A stretch of 64,000 nt of DNA from Abyssibacter profundi. GTDB lineage: Bacteria; Pseudomonadota; Gammaproteobacteria; Nevskiales; OUC007. Position 1 is the first letter of the stretch, and every line of letters begins with the position of its first letter. The DNA lies in NCBI RefSeq assembly GCF_003151135.1, contig NZ_QEQK01000008.1:41031-105030 (forward strand), read 5' to 3'. The notes under the pieces are model-generated. The model saw only the letters and a program-made list of their open reading frames with translations. It did no database searches and was not told the origin of the DNA. Below, in pieces: positions 9,293-18,515 of the stretch. The translations under genes were made by a program, and so were the position numbers.

Positions 9293-10309
9293 ATGAAAGT
9301 GCTTCTTGTCGACGATTCACGCTCAGCCCGACGGCTGATCGCCCATTACCTCTCGGAAATGGGCCACGAGGCCGTCGAGGCCGACAGCGGCGATGCCGCC
9401 CTGCCCTTGTATGCCGACCTCGAACCTGACCTCGTGTTAACCGATGTCGACATGCCTGGCATGAATGGCTATGCCCTGGCGCGGCAGCTGCGTCTAAGCG
9501 ACCCGCCGGACACCTGGATTCCGATTATTTTTCTCAGCAGCCGGATTCGCGACGAGGATGTGAGCCAGGGCGTTGATGCAGGCGGTGACGATTACCTGGC
9601 CAAGCCGATCTCGCCGGTTGTACTCAATGCCAAGCTGCGGGCCATGTCCCGGATCACCGACATGCGGCGTCGCCTCATGGAGACCAGTCAGGCCTTGCAG
9701 GCGGCCAATCGCAATCTGCTACGGATGTCGTCCATGGACGGTCTGACCAACATCGCCAACCGGCGGGCCTTTGACGCCCGGCTGCGCGAACGGTGGCAGA
9801 CCTGCCGCGAAGCCGGAGAGCCGCTGTCGCTGATTCTCGGCGATATTGATTACTTCAAGCGCTATAACGACAGCTATGGTCACGCCGAAGGCGATGACTG
9901 CCTGCGAGATGTCGCGGCAGCCCTGGCTGCTGCGACGGAATCTGCAGACATCACGGCCCGTTTCGGGGGCGAAGAATTTGCCATTCTCGTCAACGGCCCG
10001 GCCACGACGGCCTCGACCCTTGCCGAGGCCGCGCTGACAGCCGTCCGCAAGCTCAATCGCCCGCATGCGCAGTCGCAGGTCACGGACCACGTCACCATGA
10101 GTCTGGGTGTCGCAGGTTGCGTGCCCAGCCGTGAACTGCGTCCCATCGATCTCATTCAGGCGGCCGACGAGGCGCTTTATGCCGCCAAAGGCGCCGGCCG
10201 CAATCAATCCATTACGCGTCCGGATTTTTCGTCACCGAGTGGCCAGACCCCGGCGCCCGATCGCCTGCACAACTCTCGTCCTGAATCGCGGGTCTACGCT
10301 TCGCTCTGA
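9293..10309 (+). CDS. Response regulator with diguanylate cyclase output (REC-GGDEF)
   Basis: Residues 1-120 form a CheY-like receiver with acidic D7/D8, phospho-acceptor D51 (LVLTDVDMPG) and K104 (DDYLAKP). Residues about 145-310 form a GGDEF domain with an intact GGEEF signature at 225-229, D184 (LGDIDYFKRYND) and GHAEGDD, so it should make c-di-GMP. The inhibitory RxxD site that normally precedes the signature reads E-S-A-D, so product inhibition may be weakened. No histidine kinase is adjacent. It stands alone, 68 nt after the LysR gene, and converges on the MFS gene. Confidence 0.93.
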   Translation: MKVLLVDDSRSARRLIAHYLSEMGHEAVEADSGDAALPLYADLEPDLVLTDVDMPGMNGYALARQLRLSDPPDTWIPIIFLSSRIRDEDVSQGVDAGGDDYLAKPISPVVLNAKLRAMSRITDMRRRLMETSQALQAANRNLLRMSSMDGLTNIANRRAFDARLRERWQTCREAGEPLSLILGDIDYFKRYNDSYGHAEGDDCLRDVAAALAAATESADITARFGGEEFAILVNGPATTASTLAEAALTAVRKLNRPHAQSQVTDHVTMSLGVAGCVPSRELRPIDLIQAADEALYAAKGAGRNQSITRPDFSSPSGQTPAPDRLHNSRPESRVYASL

Positions 10310-10316
10310 ATCCGCG

Positions 10317-10338
10317 CCAACGGGCTCATGCCGGTTGG
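10317..10338. terminator. Weak hairpin between convergent genes
   Basis: CCAACGGGC and GCCGGTTGG form a 9-bp stem with one mismatch and a 4-nt loop (TCAT), directly after the response regulator stop codon. No T-run follows, so terminator function is only suggested by its place between two convergent genes. Confidence 0.3.
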
Positions 10339-10387
10339 CCACCTCGGGTGCTGGGCGTGTTCCATACCGGCCTCAGTCTGAGCCGTG

Positions 10388-11605
10388 CTATCGACTGTCG
10401 ACCCCGGACCGGGCCAGCGCCGGCCCGCGCAGGCTGAGCCACGCCACGACAAACCCCGTGCCCGCTGCAGCGGCAGCGAATAGGAACAATGCCTCGGATG
10501 GCGCGTAGTCCCAGAGCACCCCACCCAGCAGACTCCCGATCGCCCCGCCTAGACCGAGGGAGATTGCGCTGTACAACGCCTGCCCACGCCCTTGCTGGCG
10601 CCCTAGGAACAACCGATTAATCAGAAACACGCCGACAGCGTGGTACAGCCCGAACGAGGCCATGTGCAGGCACTGGATCAACACCAGCATGGCCAGCGAT
10701 TCGGCGAACAGCGCCAGTAAGGTCCAGCGCAGCGTGGCCATGCCCAGCGCGGCCAGCATCAGCCGCCTTGGCCCAATCCGGCGCAACCAGCGCGGGGCCA
10801 GCAGGAATGTCAGGATTTCCGCGACGACACCCAGCGCCCACAGCCAACCGATCAGGCTTTCGCCATGGCCATGGCTGCGGACGTACAACGAGTAGAAGCC
10901 GTAGTACGGGCCGTGGCTTAGCTGCATGAATGCGCAGGTGAGCAACAAGCCGGCCACAACAGGCTGGCGCAGGGTTTGCCCGATCGGCCCCGGGTCATGC
11001 GTCGTCTGTGCCGGCGGCTCCCGCACCAGCGTCGCGACCAAGGCCAGCAGCGCCATGGCCACAGCCACGGCGTATGGCAACACCTGGACCCCGACCTGTT
11101 CGATCCAGGCCCCCAGGCCCACCGAGGCGAGGATGAACCCCACCGATCCCCAGACCCGGATCTGTCCGTAACGATCCGCCCGCTCCCGCAGGTGATTAAA
11201 GGTAATCGCTTCGAACTGAGGCAATGCCGCATTCCAGAAGAAGGCGAACAGGATCACCACCGCGAGCAGTGGCCAGAACCCGTCGAACAGCGGCACGGCT
11301 GCAAAACTCAAACCCGCCAGTAGTGCTGCGAGTCGGATGATGGGCAATCGCCGGCCCAGATGATCGGCGAGTTGCCCCCATAGATACGGCGCGATGATCT
11401 TCAGGCCAAGCATCGCCCCGACCAGCGCACCGATCTGCGAAGCCGAGAAGCCGGCCGCATCCAGGTAGACGCTCCAGAACGGCAGAATCAGGCCAAGCGT
11501 CGAAAAATACAGCGCGTAGAACGCCGACAGGCGTCCGTATGGGAGCGAGCGAGGCAAGCGGCTGCTAGCGCTGCGCCGGGATACGCGGGCTCGGCGGCGT
11601 GACAT
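10388..11605 (-). CDS. MFS transporter, phenylpropionate permease (HcaT)-like
   Basis: About 405 residues with roughly twelve hydrophobic segments. The N-terminal block ([19 protein letters not shown], then [19 protein letters not shown] and ADHLGRR) matches the MFS_1-like/HcaT group of putative 3-phenylpropionate/oligosaccharide:proton symporters. The substrate cannot be read from sequence. The ATG at 11605 overlaps aroC by 41 nt and has no ribosome-binding site. A TTG at 11557, 7 nt past the aroC stop, would give a more conventional N-terminus, so the start is uncertain. It is probably co-transcribed with aroC. Confidence 0.85.
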   Translation of the reverse strand: MSRRRARVSRRSASSRLPRSLPYGRLSAFYALYFSTLGLILPFWSVYLDAAGFSASQIGALVGAMLGLKIIAPYLWGQLADHLGRRLPIIRLAALLAGLSFAAVPLFDGFWPLLAVVILFAFFWNAALPQFEAITFNHLRERADRYGQIRVWGSVGFILASVGLGAWIEQVGVQVLPYAVAVAMALLALVATLVREPPAQTTHDPGPIGQTLRQPVVAGLLLTCAFMQLSHGPYYGFYSLYVRSHGHGESLIGWLWALGVVAEILTFLLAPRWLRRIGPRRLMLAALGMATLRWTLLALFAESLAMLVLIQCLHMASFGLYHAVGVFLINRLFLGRQQGRGQALYSAISLGLGGAIGSLLGGVLWDYAPSEALFLFAAAAAGTGFVVAWLSLRGPALARSGVDSR

Positions 11606-12662
11606 CGGCGTTTTGGGCGCGATGCCGCATCCAATGGTCCATGAGCACCAAGGCCATCATCGCCTCGACAATGGGGACCGCCCGGATACCGACACAGGGG
11701 TCATGCCGACCTGTCGTCCGCATTTCGGTGGACTCGCCCGAGCGGGTAATCGTCTCACCGGGAATGATGATGCTGGAAGTGGGCTTGAATGCGACGCGTA
11801 GCACCAGGTCCTGGCCGGTGCTGATGCCACCGGCCACCCCACCGGAGTGATTCGAACCAAACCCGTCAGGGCTCAGCACATCCCGGTGCTCGCTGCCACG
11901 CTGGGAAGCAGCCGCGAAACCATCACCGACCTCGACACCCTTGACCGCATTAATGCCCATCATCGCCTTCGCGAGATCCGCGTCCAGGCGATCGAAAACC
12001 GGCTCGCCCAGGCCAGGCAGCATCCCGGTGGCCTCGACCTGCAGCACCGCCCCGACCGAATCACCATCTCTGCGAAGCTGGATGAGATCCGCCTCCAGCG
12101 CATCGACCTGGTTTGGAGCCGCACAAAAAAATGGGTTCTGGTCAACGGCGGACCAATCCTCGATGGGTAGCGACCTTGTGCCGATGGCGGTGACACAGGC
12201 CCGCACCACGATGCCCAATTGCTCGCGCAGATAGGCACGTGCCACCGCACCGGCGGCCACACGCACCGCCGTCTCGCGCGCGCTGGAGCGCCCACCCCCC
12301 CGATAGTCGCGGAAGCCGTATTTCTGGTCGTAGGCATAGTCCGCATGATTCGGGCGGTACACCGACTTGATCTTGTCGTAGTCCCGGGAACGCTGATCCT
12401 GATTACGGATCAGCAGCCCGATTGGCGTACCGGTGGTCCGGCCCTCGAAAACGCCGGACAGGATTTCCACGGTATCCGGCTCCTTGCGCTGCGTGACATG
12501 GCGCGAGGTCCCGGGGCGGCGGCGGTCGAGTTCGCGCTGCAGCATCGCCTCGTCGATGGCCAAGCCCGGAGGGCAGCCATCGATCACACCTCCGATCGCC
12601 GGCCCGTGGGACTCGCCGAAGGAAGTGACAGAGAACAGGTGTCCGAAGGTGTTTCCAGCCAT
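11565..12662 (-). CDS. aroC: Chorismate synthase
   Basis: AroC (365 residues) makes chorismate from 5-enolpyruvylshikimate-3-phosphate using reduced FMN, the last step of the shikimate pathway. The start ATG 12662 gives the family N-terminus [20 protein letters not shown]. Other signatures are [16 protein letters not shown], the conserved basic stretch [18 protein letters not shown] and [13 protein letters not shown]. The frame remains open 25 codons upstream but that extension is not conserved in character. It lies 120 nt downstream of prmB on the same strand. Confidence 0.97.
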   Translation of the reverse strand: MAGNTFGHLFSVTSFGESHGPAIGGVIDGCPPGLAIDEAMLQRELDRRRPGTSRHVTQRKEPDTVEILSGVFEGRTTGTPIGLLIRNQDQRSRDYDKIKSVYRPNHADYAYDQKYGFRDYRGGGRSSARETAVRVAAGAVARAYLREQLGIVVRACVTAIGTRSLPIEDWSAVDQNPFFCAAPNQVDALEADLIQLRRDGDSVGAVLQVEATGMLPGLGEPVFDRLDADLAKAMMGINAVKGVEVGDGFAAASQRGSEHRDVLSPDGFGSNHSGGVAGGISTGQDLVLRVAFKPTSSIIIPGETITRSGESTEMRTTGRHDPCVGIRAVPIVEAMMALVLMDHWMRHRAQNADVTPPSPRIPAQR

Positions 12663-12782
12663 GAGCGCGCGCTTTTCTGGGCGGTGACAGGCCACCGCGG
12701 GAGGCAGAAGTCTAGGGAAACCACCCGGCAATTGCATGAAGCGACGACGCTGAGCAGGTCGCTGCTCCGCTGCAAAGGGCCG

Positions 12783-13688
12783 TCAGCCCTTCGGCAAGCC
12801 CTCGGCGGGGACGTAGAACACTCCCTCCCCCCCCTGCTCCAGTTCCACCCAGGTGAAGGAAACCCGGGGAAATGCCGCTTCCAGCTCCGGCCACCAGGCG
12901 CCCACCTCGCCGATCAGGGCACCGCGTTCGGTCAGGAATTGCCTTGCCTGGGCCACGATTTGCGCTGGATGAAACAGTCCGTCGTCTCCGGACTCCAGGC
13001 CCATGCGCGGCTCGTGCCCGAATTCGGCCGGCAGCACCTCTACCTCCTCACGCGGGACATACGGAGGGTTGGTGAGAATCAGGTCGAATGGCTCGGCATC
13101 GAGGGCCGCAAACAAATCCGACTCCACCAGCGAGCAGCGCGCTTCCAGGCCGTAGAGTTCCACGTTGTCAGCGGCGACCGACAAGGCATCCGGGGACAGA
13201 TCCGCCAGCACCAGCTCGGCGTCAGGAAACGCCAGCGCAGCTGCGATTCCGATACAGCCCGAACCACAGCAAAGATCCAGAATCCGGCGAGGTGCATCGG
13301 GCAGCCAGGGCCGGAACTGCGCCTGGATCAACTCGCCCAGCGGAGACCGTGGAATCAGGACACGCTCATCCACCGCGAACGGCAGACCGGCGAACCAGGC
13401 TTCGCCGGTGATGTACGCCGTCGGTCTCGCATCGACGATGCGCTCGTGCAGAGCGTCGTAAATCATCTGGCGCTCGGCGCGCAGCACATGCGCGTCCAGC
13501 CAGTGATCATCGCTGGTCTGCGGCAACCCCAGCAGATGACGGATCAGAAACGCGCACTCATCCAGCGGAGTGGAAAAGCCGTGGCCGCTGCACCGATGTG
13601 CGCGATGCAACTCGCTGGCACCCCAGCGAATCCAGTCTCGCCCGGTCGTCAGGGCATCAATCACGGAATCTGTCGCCGTGTCTGTCAT
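12783..13688 (-). CDS. prmB: Ribosomal protein uL3 glutamine N5-methyltransferase
   Basis: PrmB methylates a glutamine of ribosomal protein L3 with S-adenosylmethionine. The 301-residue protein has the SAM motif DLCCGSGCIG in the middle and the catalytic NPPY motif with N207. The N-terminal helical domain (DWIRWGASELHRAHR, then HGFSTPLDECAFLIRH) separates it from PrmC. I chose ATG 13688, giving MTDTATDSVIDALTTGRDW; the open frame further upstream crosses into the divergent SCO1 gene. PrmC is the alternative, but the FSTPLDEC/LIRHLLGLP segment favours PrmB. Confidence 0.93.
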   Translation of the reverse strand: MTDTATDSVIDALTTGRDWIRWGASELHRAHRCSGHGFSTPLDECAFLIRHLLGLPQTSDDHWLDAHVLRAERQMIYDALHERIVDARPTAYITGEAWFAGLPFAVDERVLIPRSPLGELIQAQFRPWLPDAPRRILDLCCGSGCIGIAAALAFPDAELVLADLSPDALSVAADNVELYGLEARCSLVESDLFAALDAEPFDLILTNPPYVPREEVEVLPAEFGHEPRMGLESGDDGLFHPAQIVAQARQFLTERGALIGEVGAWWPELEAAFPRVSFTWVELEQGGEGVFYVPAEGLPKG

Positions 13689-13734
13689 AATTTTGTGTAC
13701 CGGCTCCCCGCCCAAATAAGAAGTTCGTTCCAGG

Positions 13735-14331
13735 ATGTCCAAGCGTCTGCTGCTGCTCGTTGTTGTTGCCCCCGCATTACTGGGGCTGATGATTGCCATG
13801 ATCGTTCGTGCACCGACACCGGTGCAATCCATCACCCTACTCGATCAACCACGCGCCCTGCCTTCGGCACAGTTACTCACGGGCGAAGGCCAGACGGTGA
13901 TCGCCAACGCGCCCGGCGACCAGTGGCGCCTGCTGTTCTTCGGGTTCACGCACTGCCCGGACATCTGCCCGACCACGCTGGAGCGTCTGGCGCGTGTGCG
14001 CGGAGGCTCCAAGACACTTGAAGACGATTTGCGTCTGGAGTTCGTAACCGTCGACCCGGAGCGCGACACCCCGCAGGCCATGCATCAGTACGCCACGTAC
14101 TTCGATCCGTCGATTCGGTCGCTAACCGGCGAGGCCGAAGCCATCCGCAGGTTCGCCGAGGGCGCCGGCATCGCATTTCTGAAGGTCCCTCTGGACGAGG
14201 GTGGTTACACGATGGACCACTCCGCCGCCCTGGTGCTGGTCAATCCGCAAGGCCGGATCGCAGGCTACATCCTGCCACCTTGGGATGTGGACACCTTGCG
14301 GCAGGACCTGGAAACGGTGGTTTCTTCGTGA
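13735..14331 (+). CDS. SCO1/SenC/PrrC-family copper-binding thioredoxin-like protein
   Basis: A membrane-anchored (residues 4-24) thioredoxin-fold protein of 198 residues, with the copper-binding CxxxC at C74 and C78 (HCPDICP) and the ligand H162 (MDHSAAL). SCO proteins deliver copper to the CuA site of cytochrome oxidase or act as thiol oxidoreductases. No oxidase genes are nearby; instead it heads a chain with psd. The gap to the divergent prmB is only 46 bp, so the two promoters must overlap. Confidence 0.93.
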   Translation: MSKRLLLLVVVAPALLGLMIAMIVRAPTPVQSITLLDQPRALPSAQLLTGEGQTVIANAPGDQWRLLFFGFTHCPDICPTTLERLARVRGGSKTLEDDLRLEFVTVDPERDTPQAMHQYATYFDPSIRSLTGEAEAIRRFAEGAGIAFLKVPLDEGGYTMDHSAALVLVNPQGRIAGYILPPWDVDTLRQDLETVVSS

Positions 14332-15212
14332 GTTCGACCCGTCCGAGCCTGACCGCCAAACAACGCGCATTTGTCTGGCTACAGCGCGTTCTGCCAACGT
14401 TGTGGCTTTCGCAGCTGGCGCATTTGGTCACGCGTAGCCAGCGCCCCTGGCTCAAGCGCCGGCTCATCACCCGCTTCATGACCCATTTTGGCATCTCGCT
14501 GGAGGAGGCGCGGCTACGAGACGCCGATGCCTATGTCAGCTTCAACCATTTTTTCACCCGCGCCTTGCTCGCCAATGCGCGGCCGTTGGATACAGCCGCC
14601 GATGCCCTGGTCAGCCCCGTGGATGGCACGGTCAGCGAAGCCGGGCCGATTGAGGAAGGCCGGCTCATCCAGGCCAAGGGCATCCGCTATTCGGCGGCTG
14701 ATCTGCTGGGCGTTGATACCGTTGGTCTGGGCACGTTTCTCGGTGGCGAATTCGCCACCCTTTATCTGTCCCCCAGCGATTATCATCGGATTCATATGCC
14801 TATGGACGGCAGACTGGTGGCCATGCACTTCGAGCCAGGACGGCTCTTCAGCGTTAATCCGACGACCGTCGCGGGCATCCCGGGCGTGTTTAACCGCAAC
14901 GAGCGTCTCGCCCTGCTTTTCGATACCGCGGTCGGTCCGCTGGCCCTGGTGCTGGTGGGGGCCATCTTCGTGGGGTCCATCGAAACCCGATGGACCGGGG
15001 TTGTCACCCCGCCCCATGGCCAGCGGGCCTGGAAGAAAACCATGGAAACACCGCTGCCCGTCTCAAAAGGTGAAGAAATCGGTCGATTTAACATGGGATC
15101 GACTGTCATCCTCTTATCCGGAGCCGGCGCCGTCGAATGGATCGACTCGCTGGTCGCCGGCACTTCGGTCCGTATGGGACAACGCGTAGGCACGTTAGGA
15201 GGCCTGCAATGA
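14328..15212 (+). CDS. psd: Phosphatidylserine decarboxylase proenzyme
   Basis: Psd turns phosphatidylserine into phosphatidylethanolamine at the inner membrane. It is a self-cleaving pyruvoyl enzyme. The cleavage motif is MGST (M256-G257-S258-T259) in the FNMGSTVILL context, instead of the more familiar LGST; S258 would become the pyruvoyl group of the alpha chain. Other signatures are FNHFFTRAL, SPVDGTVSEAG and YLSPSDYHRIHMP. The start is GTG 14328, overlapping the SCO1 stop as GTGA, giving 294 residues. The stop overlaps the next gene as ATGA. Confidence 0.96.
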   Translation: MSSTRPSLTAKQRAFVWLQRVLPTLWLSQLAHLVTRSQRPWLKRRLITRFMTHFGISLEEARLRDADAYVSFNHFFTRALLANARPLDTAADALVSPVDGTVSEAGPIEEGRLIQAKGIRYSAADLLGVDTVGLGTFLGGEFATLYLSPSDYHRIHMPMDGRLVAMHFEPGRLFSVNPTTVAGIPGVFNRNERLALLFDTAVGPLALVLVGAIFVGSIETRWTGVVTPPHGQRAWKKTMETPLPVSKGEEIGRFNMGSTVILLSGAGAVEWIDSLVAGTSVRMGQRVGTLGGLQ

Positions 15213-16075
15213 ATCTGGCAAGAAAGGAGTCGCTGGGCTACGCTGCCCAGACAATGGACATGGATGCTCACAGCCAACTGGACCGGGCCTTACGGCGATT
15301 ATTGCGACCGCTTGTTCGCATCATGCTGCGCCAGGGTATTTCGTTCGGGGAATTTTCCGAGATTGCCAAGCGCACCTATATGGAGATCGCTTGGGACGAA
15401 TTCACGCCCGACGATGCCCGCCCCTCGGATTCCCGCGTCGCGATCATGACGGGGCTGACCCGCAAGGAAGTCAAACGATTGCGTGAAACCCGGGCGCAGG
15501 CCACCGAGGTCTCGACCAACCACATGAACCGGGCCACCCGGGTGCTGTCAGGTTGGTTCCGCGACCCGGATTTCTGCGACGAACGCGGCCAGCCGCGCAT
15601 TCTCAACATGACCGATGACGGCCCGCAGTTCCCTGCGCTGGTGCGTCGTTACTCCGGCGACATGCCGCCGCGCGCCATGCTCGAAGAGCTGCGTCGGGTC
15701 AAAGCGGTGACCGTGGACGAGGACGGCATCCATGTGCTGTCTCGCAGCTTCGTACCGGCCGGTGGCGACCCTGACAGCCTGCGGATGTTCGGGCTGGCCA
15801 TGAGCGACCTGGGCAACACCATCGAGCACAACCTCGACGAGGGGCCGGATGGCGATTTGCTGTTTCAGCGCTATGTTTCGAATGCACGGCTCAATCCGCG
15901 CATGGTGCCGCTGTTCAAACGCCTGCTGGCCGACCGCGGCATGCAACTGCTGGAGTCGCTGGATGATTGGCTCTCCAGCGAGGAGCAGGATGACGATGCG
16001 TCCACCACGCCAGCCCACGTCGGCGTAGGCATCTACTTTTTTGACCGGTCGGATGAGCCGCCGGCGGACCGATAA
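15209..16075 (+). CDS. DUF6502-family protein of unknown function
   Basis: A 288-residue soluble protein. Its N-terminus (LDRALRRLLRPLVRIMLRQGISFGEFSEIAKRTYMEIA is split by a recognisable ALRRLLRPLVR core) and the following GLTRKEVKRLRE look like a helix-turn-helix, as in the DUF6502 family. The rest is helical with no catalytic motif that I recognise. Start ATG 15209 is preceded by a strong AGGAGG 6 nt upstream, inside the end of psd, and overlaps the psd stop as ATGA. It is followed 3 nt later by the DUF5666 lipoprotein. A regulatory role is plausible from the helix-turn-helix-like segment but unproven. Confidence 0.82.
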   Translation: MNLARKESLGYAAQTMDMDAHSQLDRALRRLLRPLVRIMLRQGISFGEFSEIAKRTYMEIAWDEFTPDDARPSDSRVAIMTGLTRKEVKRLRETRAQATEVSTNHMNRATRVLSGWFRDPDFCDERGQPRILNMTDDGPQFPALVRRYSGDMPPRAMLEELRRVKAVTVDEDGIHVLSRSFVPAGGDPDSLRMFGLAMSDLGNTIEHNLDEGPDGDLLFQRYVSNARLNPRMVPLFKRLLADRGMQLLESLDDWLSSEEQDDDASTTPAHVGVGIYFFDRSDEPPADR

Positions 16076-16078
16076 ACC

Positions 16079-17506
16079 ATGAACGACCGACGCTTTTATC
16101 GCCTAGTCCCTGCATTGGCCGCCACCTGCCTGACGGTGGCCTGTGGATCGGTGCTGCAATTGGCCGGCATCGAAGGAACTGGCGACTCCACGGGTTCGGC
16201 GTCTGGCTATGGCAGCCTGTTCGTCAACGGCCGGGCCTTCGCGACTGATACGACCCAGTTCACGCTCAATGGCGAGACCGTCACCGAGGCGGACATTCGC
16301 ATCGGCATGCAGACGCGTGTCGAAGGTGATCTGTTGGCCCCGCGTGCGGATCGCGTGACCGCTGCGCGCAGCCTGCTGGCACCGATTGACGGCATCTCCC
16401 GTGTGGGTGCGGTCAAGGCTGCCACGCTGTCGATCCTGGGTCAGAACGTGCAGGTTGACGAGATGACCCGTCTCGTCGGCACCAGCCTTGATGCGCTGCA
16501 TTCCGACATGCTGGTCGACGTGCACGCCCTCGTGTCCGACGGCGGCGGCCTGCTCGCGACCTACCTGACGGTGGCCGACGACGCGTACGTACCCGCAAGC
16601 CAGGAACTACTCGTGACGGGGTACATCGACACCCTGTCAGCCACTGAACTGACGATGGGCTCGCTGACGGTTGATCTGACCGCCACGGCGGACACCGACA
16701 CGCTCGCCGTCGGCGACCGCGTGCGGGTTCAAGGGCACCAGCCATCACGCGGTGGCAACCTCATCGCGACGACCATCGCCCGGGATACGCTGGACCCCGC
16801 GCCCGGCAGCTATGCCGATCGCGCGGTGCTGGTTGATGGTGTCGACGGAAACACCCTCATCGCGGGCGCCACGACCATCGCACTCGGTGGTGCACAGCGC
16901 CTGGATCGCAGCGGCGCAACCATCGAACCGGGTACGCATGTGATCGCCCGTGGTCCTGTCGATGCGTCCGGGCTGCTCACCGCGGTGGATGTCGAAGTCC
17001 TGCCAGCGCCGGATGTGGTGCTACGCGGACAAGCCGCGGTGCAGAATGGCGAGATACGTGTCCTGGATCAGGCTGTGGCCACGCGCGCGGTCACGCAGTT
17101 GCTGGAGTCACGTGCCGGCGCAGCTCGCCAGTTTGCCGCCACCGACATCCGGGCGGGTGACGCCCTCACGATTGTCGGCTATCGGGATACCTCCGGTGAT
17201 TTGGTGGCCACGCGTATCGAACGGCAGGATGCACTCGCCCTGGCCTCCGCATACGGTGAGCTCAGCGAGCTGGTCACGGGTGATGAGTCCACCCGCATGC
17301 GCGTCGGCGGCGTGCAGGTGGTGACGGACAGCGAGACGGTCTACGAGTCTGTGGCGGGAACCGAGATCCCGAAAGCCGTCTTCGAGGCCACCGCAACAGC
17401 GGGACTGACCACGCAGGCCTGGGGTGTCGAGGATCAAGCGGTCGGCGTCCTCCGTGCGGATCGCATCCGGCTGCTGAACTCCGAAGAAGACATCGCCGGC
17501 CGGTAG
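16079..17506 (+). CDS. DUF5666-repeat lipoprotein
   Basis: A 475-residue protein with a lipoprotein-like signal peptide ending TVAC (Cys22), so probably attached to an outer or inner membrane. The mature part is a series of about six beta-rich repeats of roughly 60-70 residues. Each has the DUF5666 pattern: a VxGxI segment, a xLxVGDRVxVxG turn and a xAxRI/xATxI ending (for example TLAVGDRVRVQGHQ and DLVATRIERQ). No catalytic residues are apparent. It starts 3 nt after the DUF6502 gene, so both are made together. An extracytoplasmic binding or scaffolding role is a guess. Confidence 0.82.
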   Translation: MNDRRFYRLVPALAATCLTVACGSVLQLAGIEGTGDSTGSASGYGSLFVNGRAFATDTTQFTLNGETVTEADIRIGMQTRVEGDLLAPRADRVTAARSLLAPIDGISRVGAVKAATLSILGQNVQVDEMTRLVGTSLDALHSDMLVDVHALVSDGGGLLATYLTVADDAYVPASQELLVTGYIDTLSATELTMGSLTVDLTATADTDTLAVGDRVRVQGHQPSRGGNLIATTIARDTLDPAPGSYADRAVLVDGVDGNTLIAGATTIALGGAQRLDRSGATIEPGTHVIARGPVDASGLLTAVDVEVLPAPDVVLRGQAAVQNGEIRVLDQAVATRAVTQLLESRAGAARQFAATDIRAGDALTIVGYRDTSGDLVATRIERQDALALASAYGELSELVTGDESTRMRVGGVQVVTDSETVYESVAGTEIPKAVFEATATAGLTTQAWGVEDQAVGVLRADRIRLLNSEEDIAGR

Positions 17507-17519
17507 CGCCGGCGCAGGA

Positions 17520-17557
17520 GCGACCTAGCCTGCCACCCCATTGGCCGGTTAGGTCGC
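17520..17557. terminator. Hairpin between convergent DUF5666 and epmA genes
   Basis: GCGACCTA (17520-17527) pairs exactly with TAGGTCGC (17550-17557), and the stem can extend three more pairs inward (GCC with GGT). It sits between two convergent genes and includes the epmA stop codon. No T-run follows on either strand, so it may act with Rho or as a bidirectional 3' end stabiliser. Confidence 0.5.
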
Positions 17558-18511
17558 CTCGCTGCTCGCAAATGGCACGACGGCCTGAATCGAATCAGCG
17601 CCCGCCGCCAGCATCAAGAGCCTGTCGACCCCTAGCGCCACGCCAGAACAGGCTGGCAAGCCCTGTTCCAGCGCTTGCTGCCAATCGGTATCCAGCGGGA
17701 TCGGTGCGGCGCCGCGCGCCCGTCGCTCGGCATGGTCCCGACTTGCACGTTGCCGCCAGGCCGACGCATCGGTGAGTTCTTCTCCGCCATTCGCGAGTTC
17801 CACACCCTTCCAGTACACCTCGAAGCGCAATGCGCGTTCCGGGTGCTCGGGGTCCAGGCGAGCAAACGACGCGTCGTCGGCAAGAAATCCGGTGACAAAC
17901 TGAGGCCCGTCACGCCCCAGCATCGGCTGCACACAATGAGAGAACAACAGGTCACGCAGACCGCCGGCATCCAGGGCACCCGTCAGCTCGGCTGAGAATC
18001 CAAGCTGTCCGGCCCGCTCGCGCAGGACGGCCGGCGTGCTATCGGCCGGCACGCCGGTCTGTTGCTCGAAGCAGCGTCCCCAATCGCAATGGGCAGTGGC
18101 TGACTCCAGCGCAGGCGCCGCCAGGCGGAGCACGGCGAGGACCTCGTCCATGAGCGCCTGCATCCCCCACCCTGGCCGGTACCACTCCAGCATCAGAAAC
18201 TCCGGCTGGTGCCAGTGCCCGACCTCCCCGGCGCGATAAGCATGCCCGAGCTGATAGATCGGCCGCCCATGTTCGGCCACCAGGCACTTGAGCAAGGCCT
18301 CTGGGGATGACTGCAGATAGGCTGGCTGCTCCCCCATCCGCTGCACCGGAGTCTCCGGTATATGCGGGTCCGAGGCGCAGGTGCGCCGGAGCATTGGCGT
18401 GTCGACTTCGAGCACGCCGGCCGCGGAAAAGTAAGCGCGAATGGCTTCCATCAGCCGTCCGCGCCGCTCCAGCATGGCCCAATCCAGCCCGGAGCCTGCC
18501 GCTCCGGCCAC
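17549..18511 (-). CDS. epmA: EF-P (R)-beta-lysine ligase
   Basis: EpmA (GenX/PoxA/YjeA) is a truncated class II lysyl-tRNA synthetase that attaches (R)-beta-lysine to Lys34 of elongation factor P. At 320 residues it has only the catalytic core and lacks the anticodon-binding domain. Family features are EVDTPMLRRTCASDPHI, LQSSPEALLKCLVA, the motif-2 region YQLGHAYRAGEVGHWHQPEF, the GVELANGGEELTD stretch and the motif-3 region SGVALGVDRLLML. The start ATG 18511 lies 4 nt after the efp stop, and epmB is divergent, so the modification genes surround their substrate. Confidence 0.95.
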   Translation of the reverse strand: MAGAAGSGLDWAMLERRGRLMEAIRAYFSAAGVLEVDTPMLRRTCASDPHIPETPVQRMGEQPAYLQSSPEALLKCLVAEHGRPIYQLGHAYRAGEVGHWHQPEFLMLEWYRPGWGMQALMDEVLAVLRLAAPALESATAHCDWGRCFEQQTGVPADSTPAVLRERAGQLGFSAELTGALDAGGLRDLLFSHCVQPMLGRDGPQFVTGFLADDASFARLDPEHPERALRFEVYWKGVELANGGEELTDASAWRQRASRDHAERRARGAAPIPLDTDWQQALEQGLPACSGVALGVDRLLMLAAGADSIQAVVPFASSEAT

Positions 18512-18515
18512 AGGC

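Noticed and set aside
12219..14021. 600-codon plus-strand open frame across aroC, prmB and SCO1
   Set aside because: It lies antisense to two well-supported genes and out of frame with SCO1. GC-rich DNA often leaves such frames open; the composition is not protein-like.
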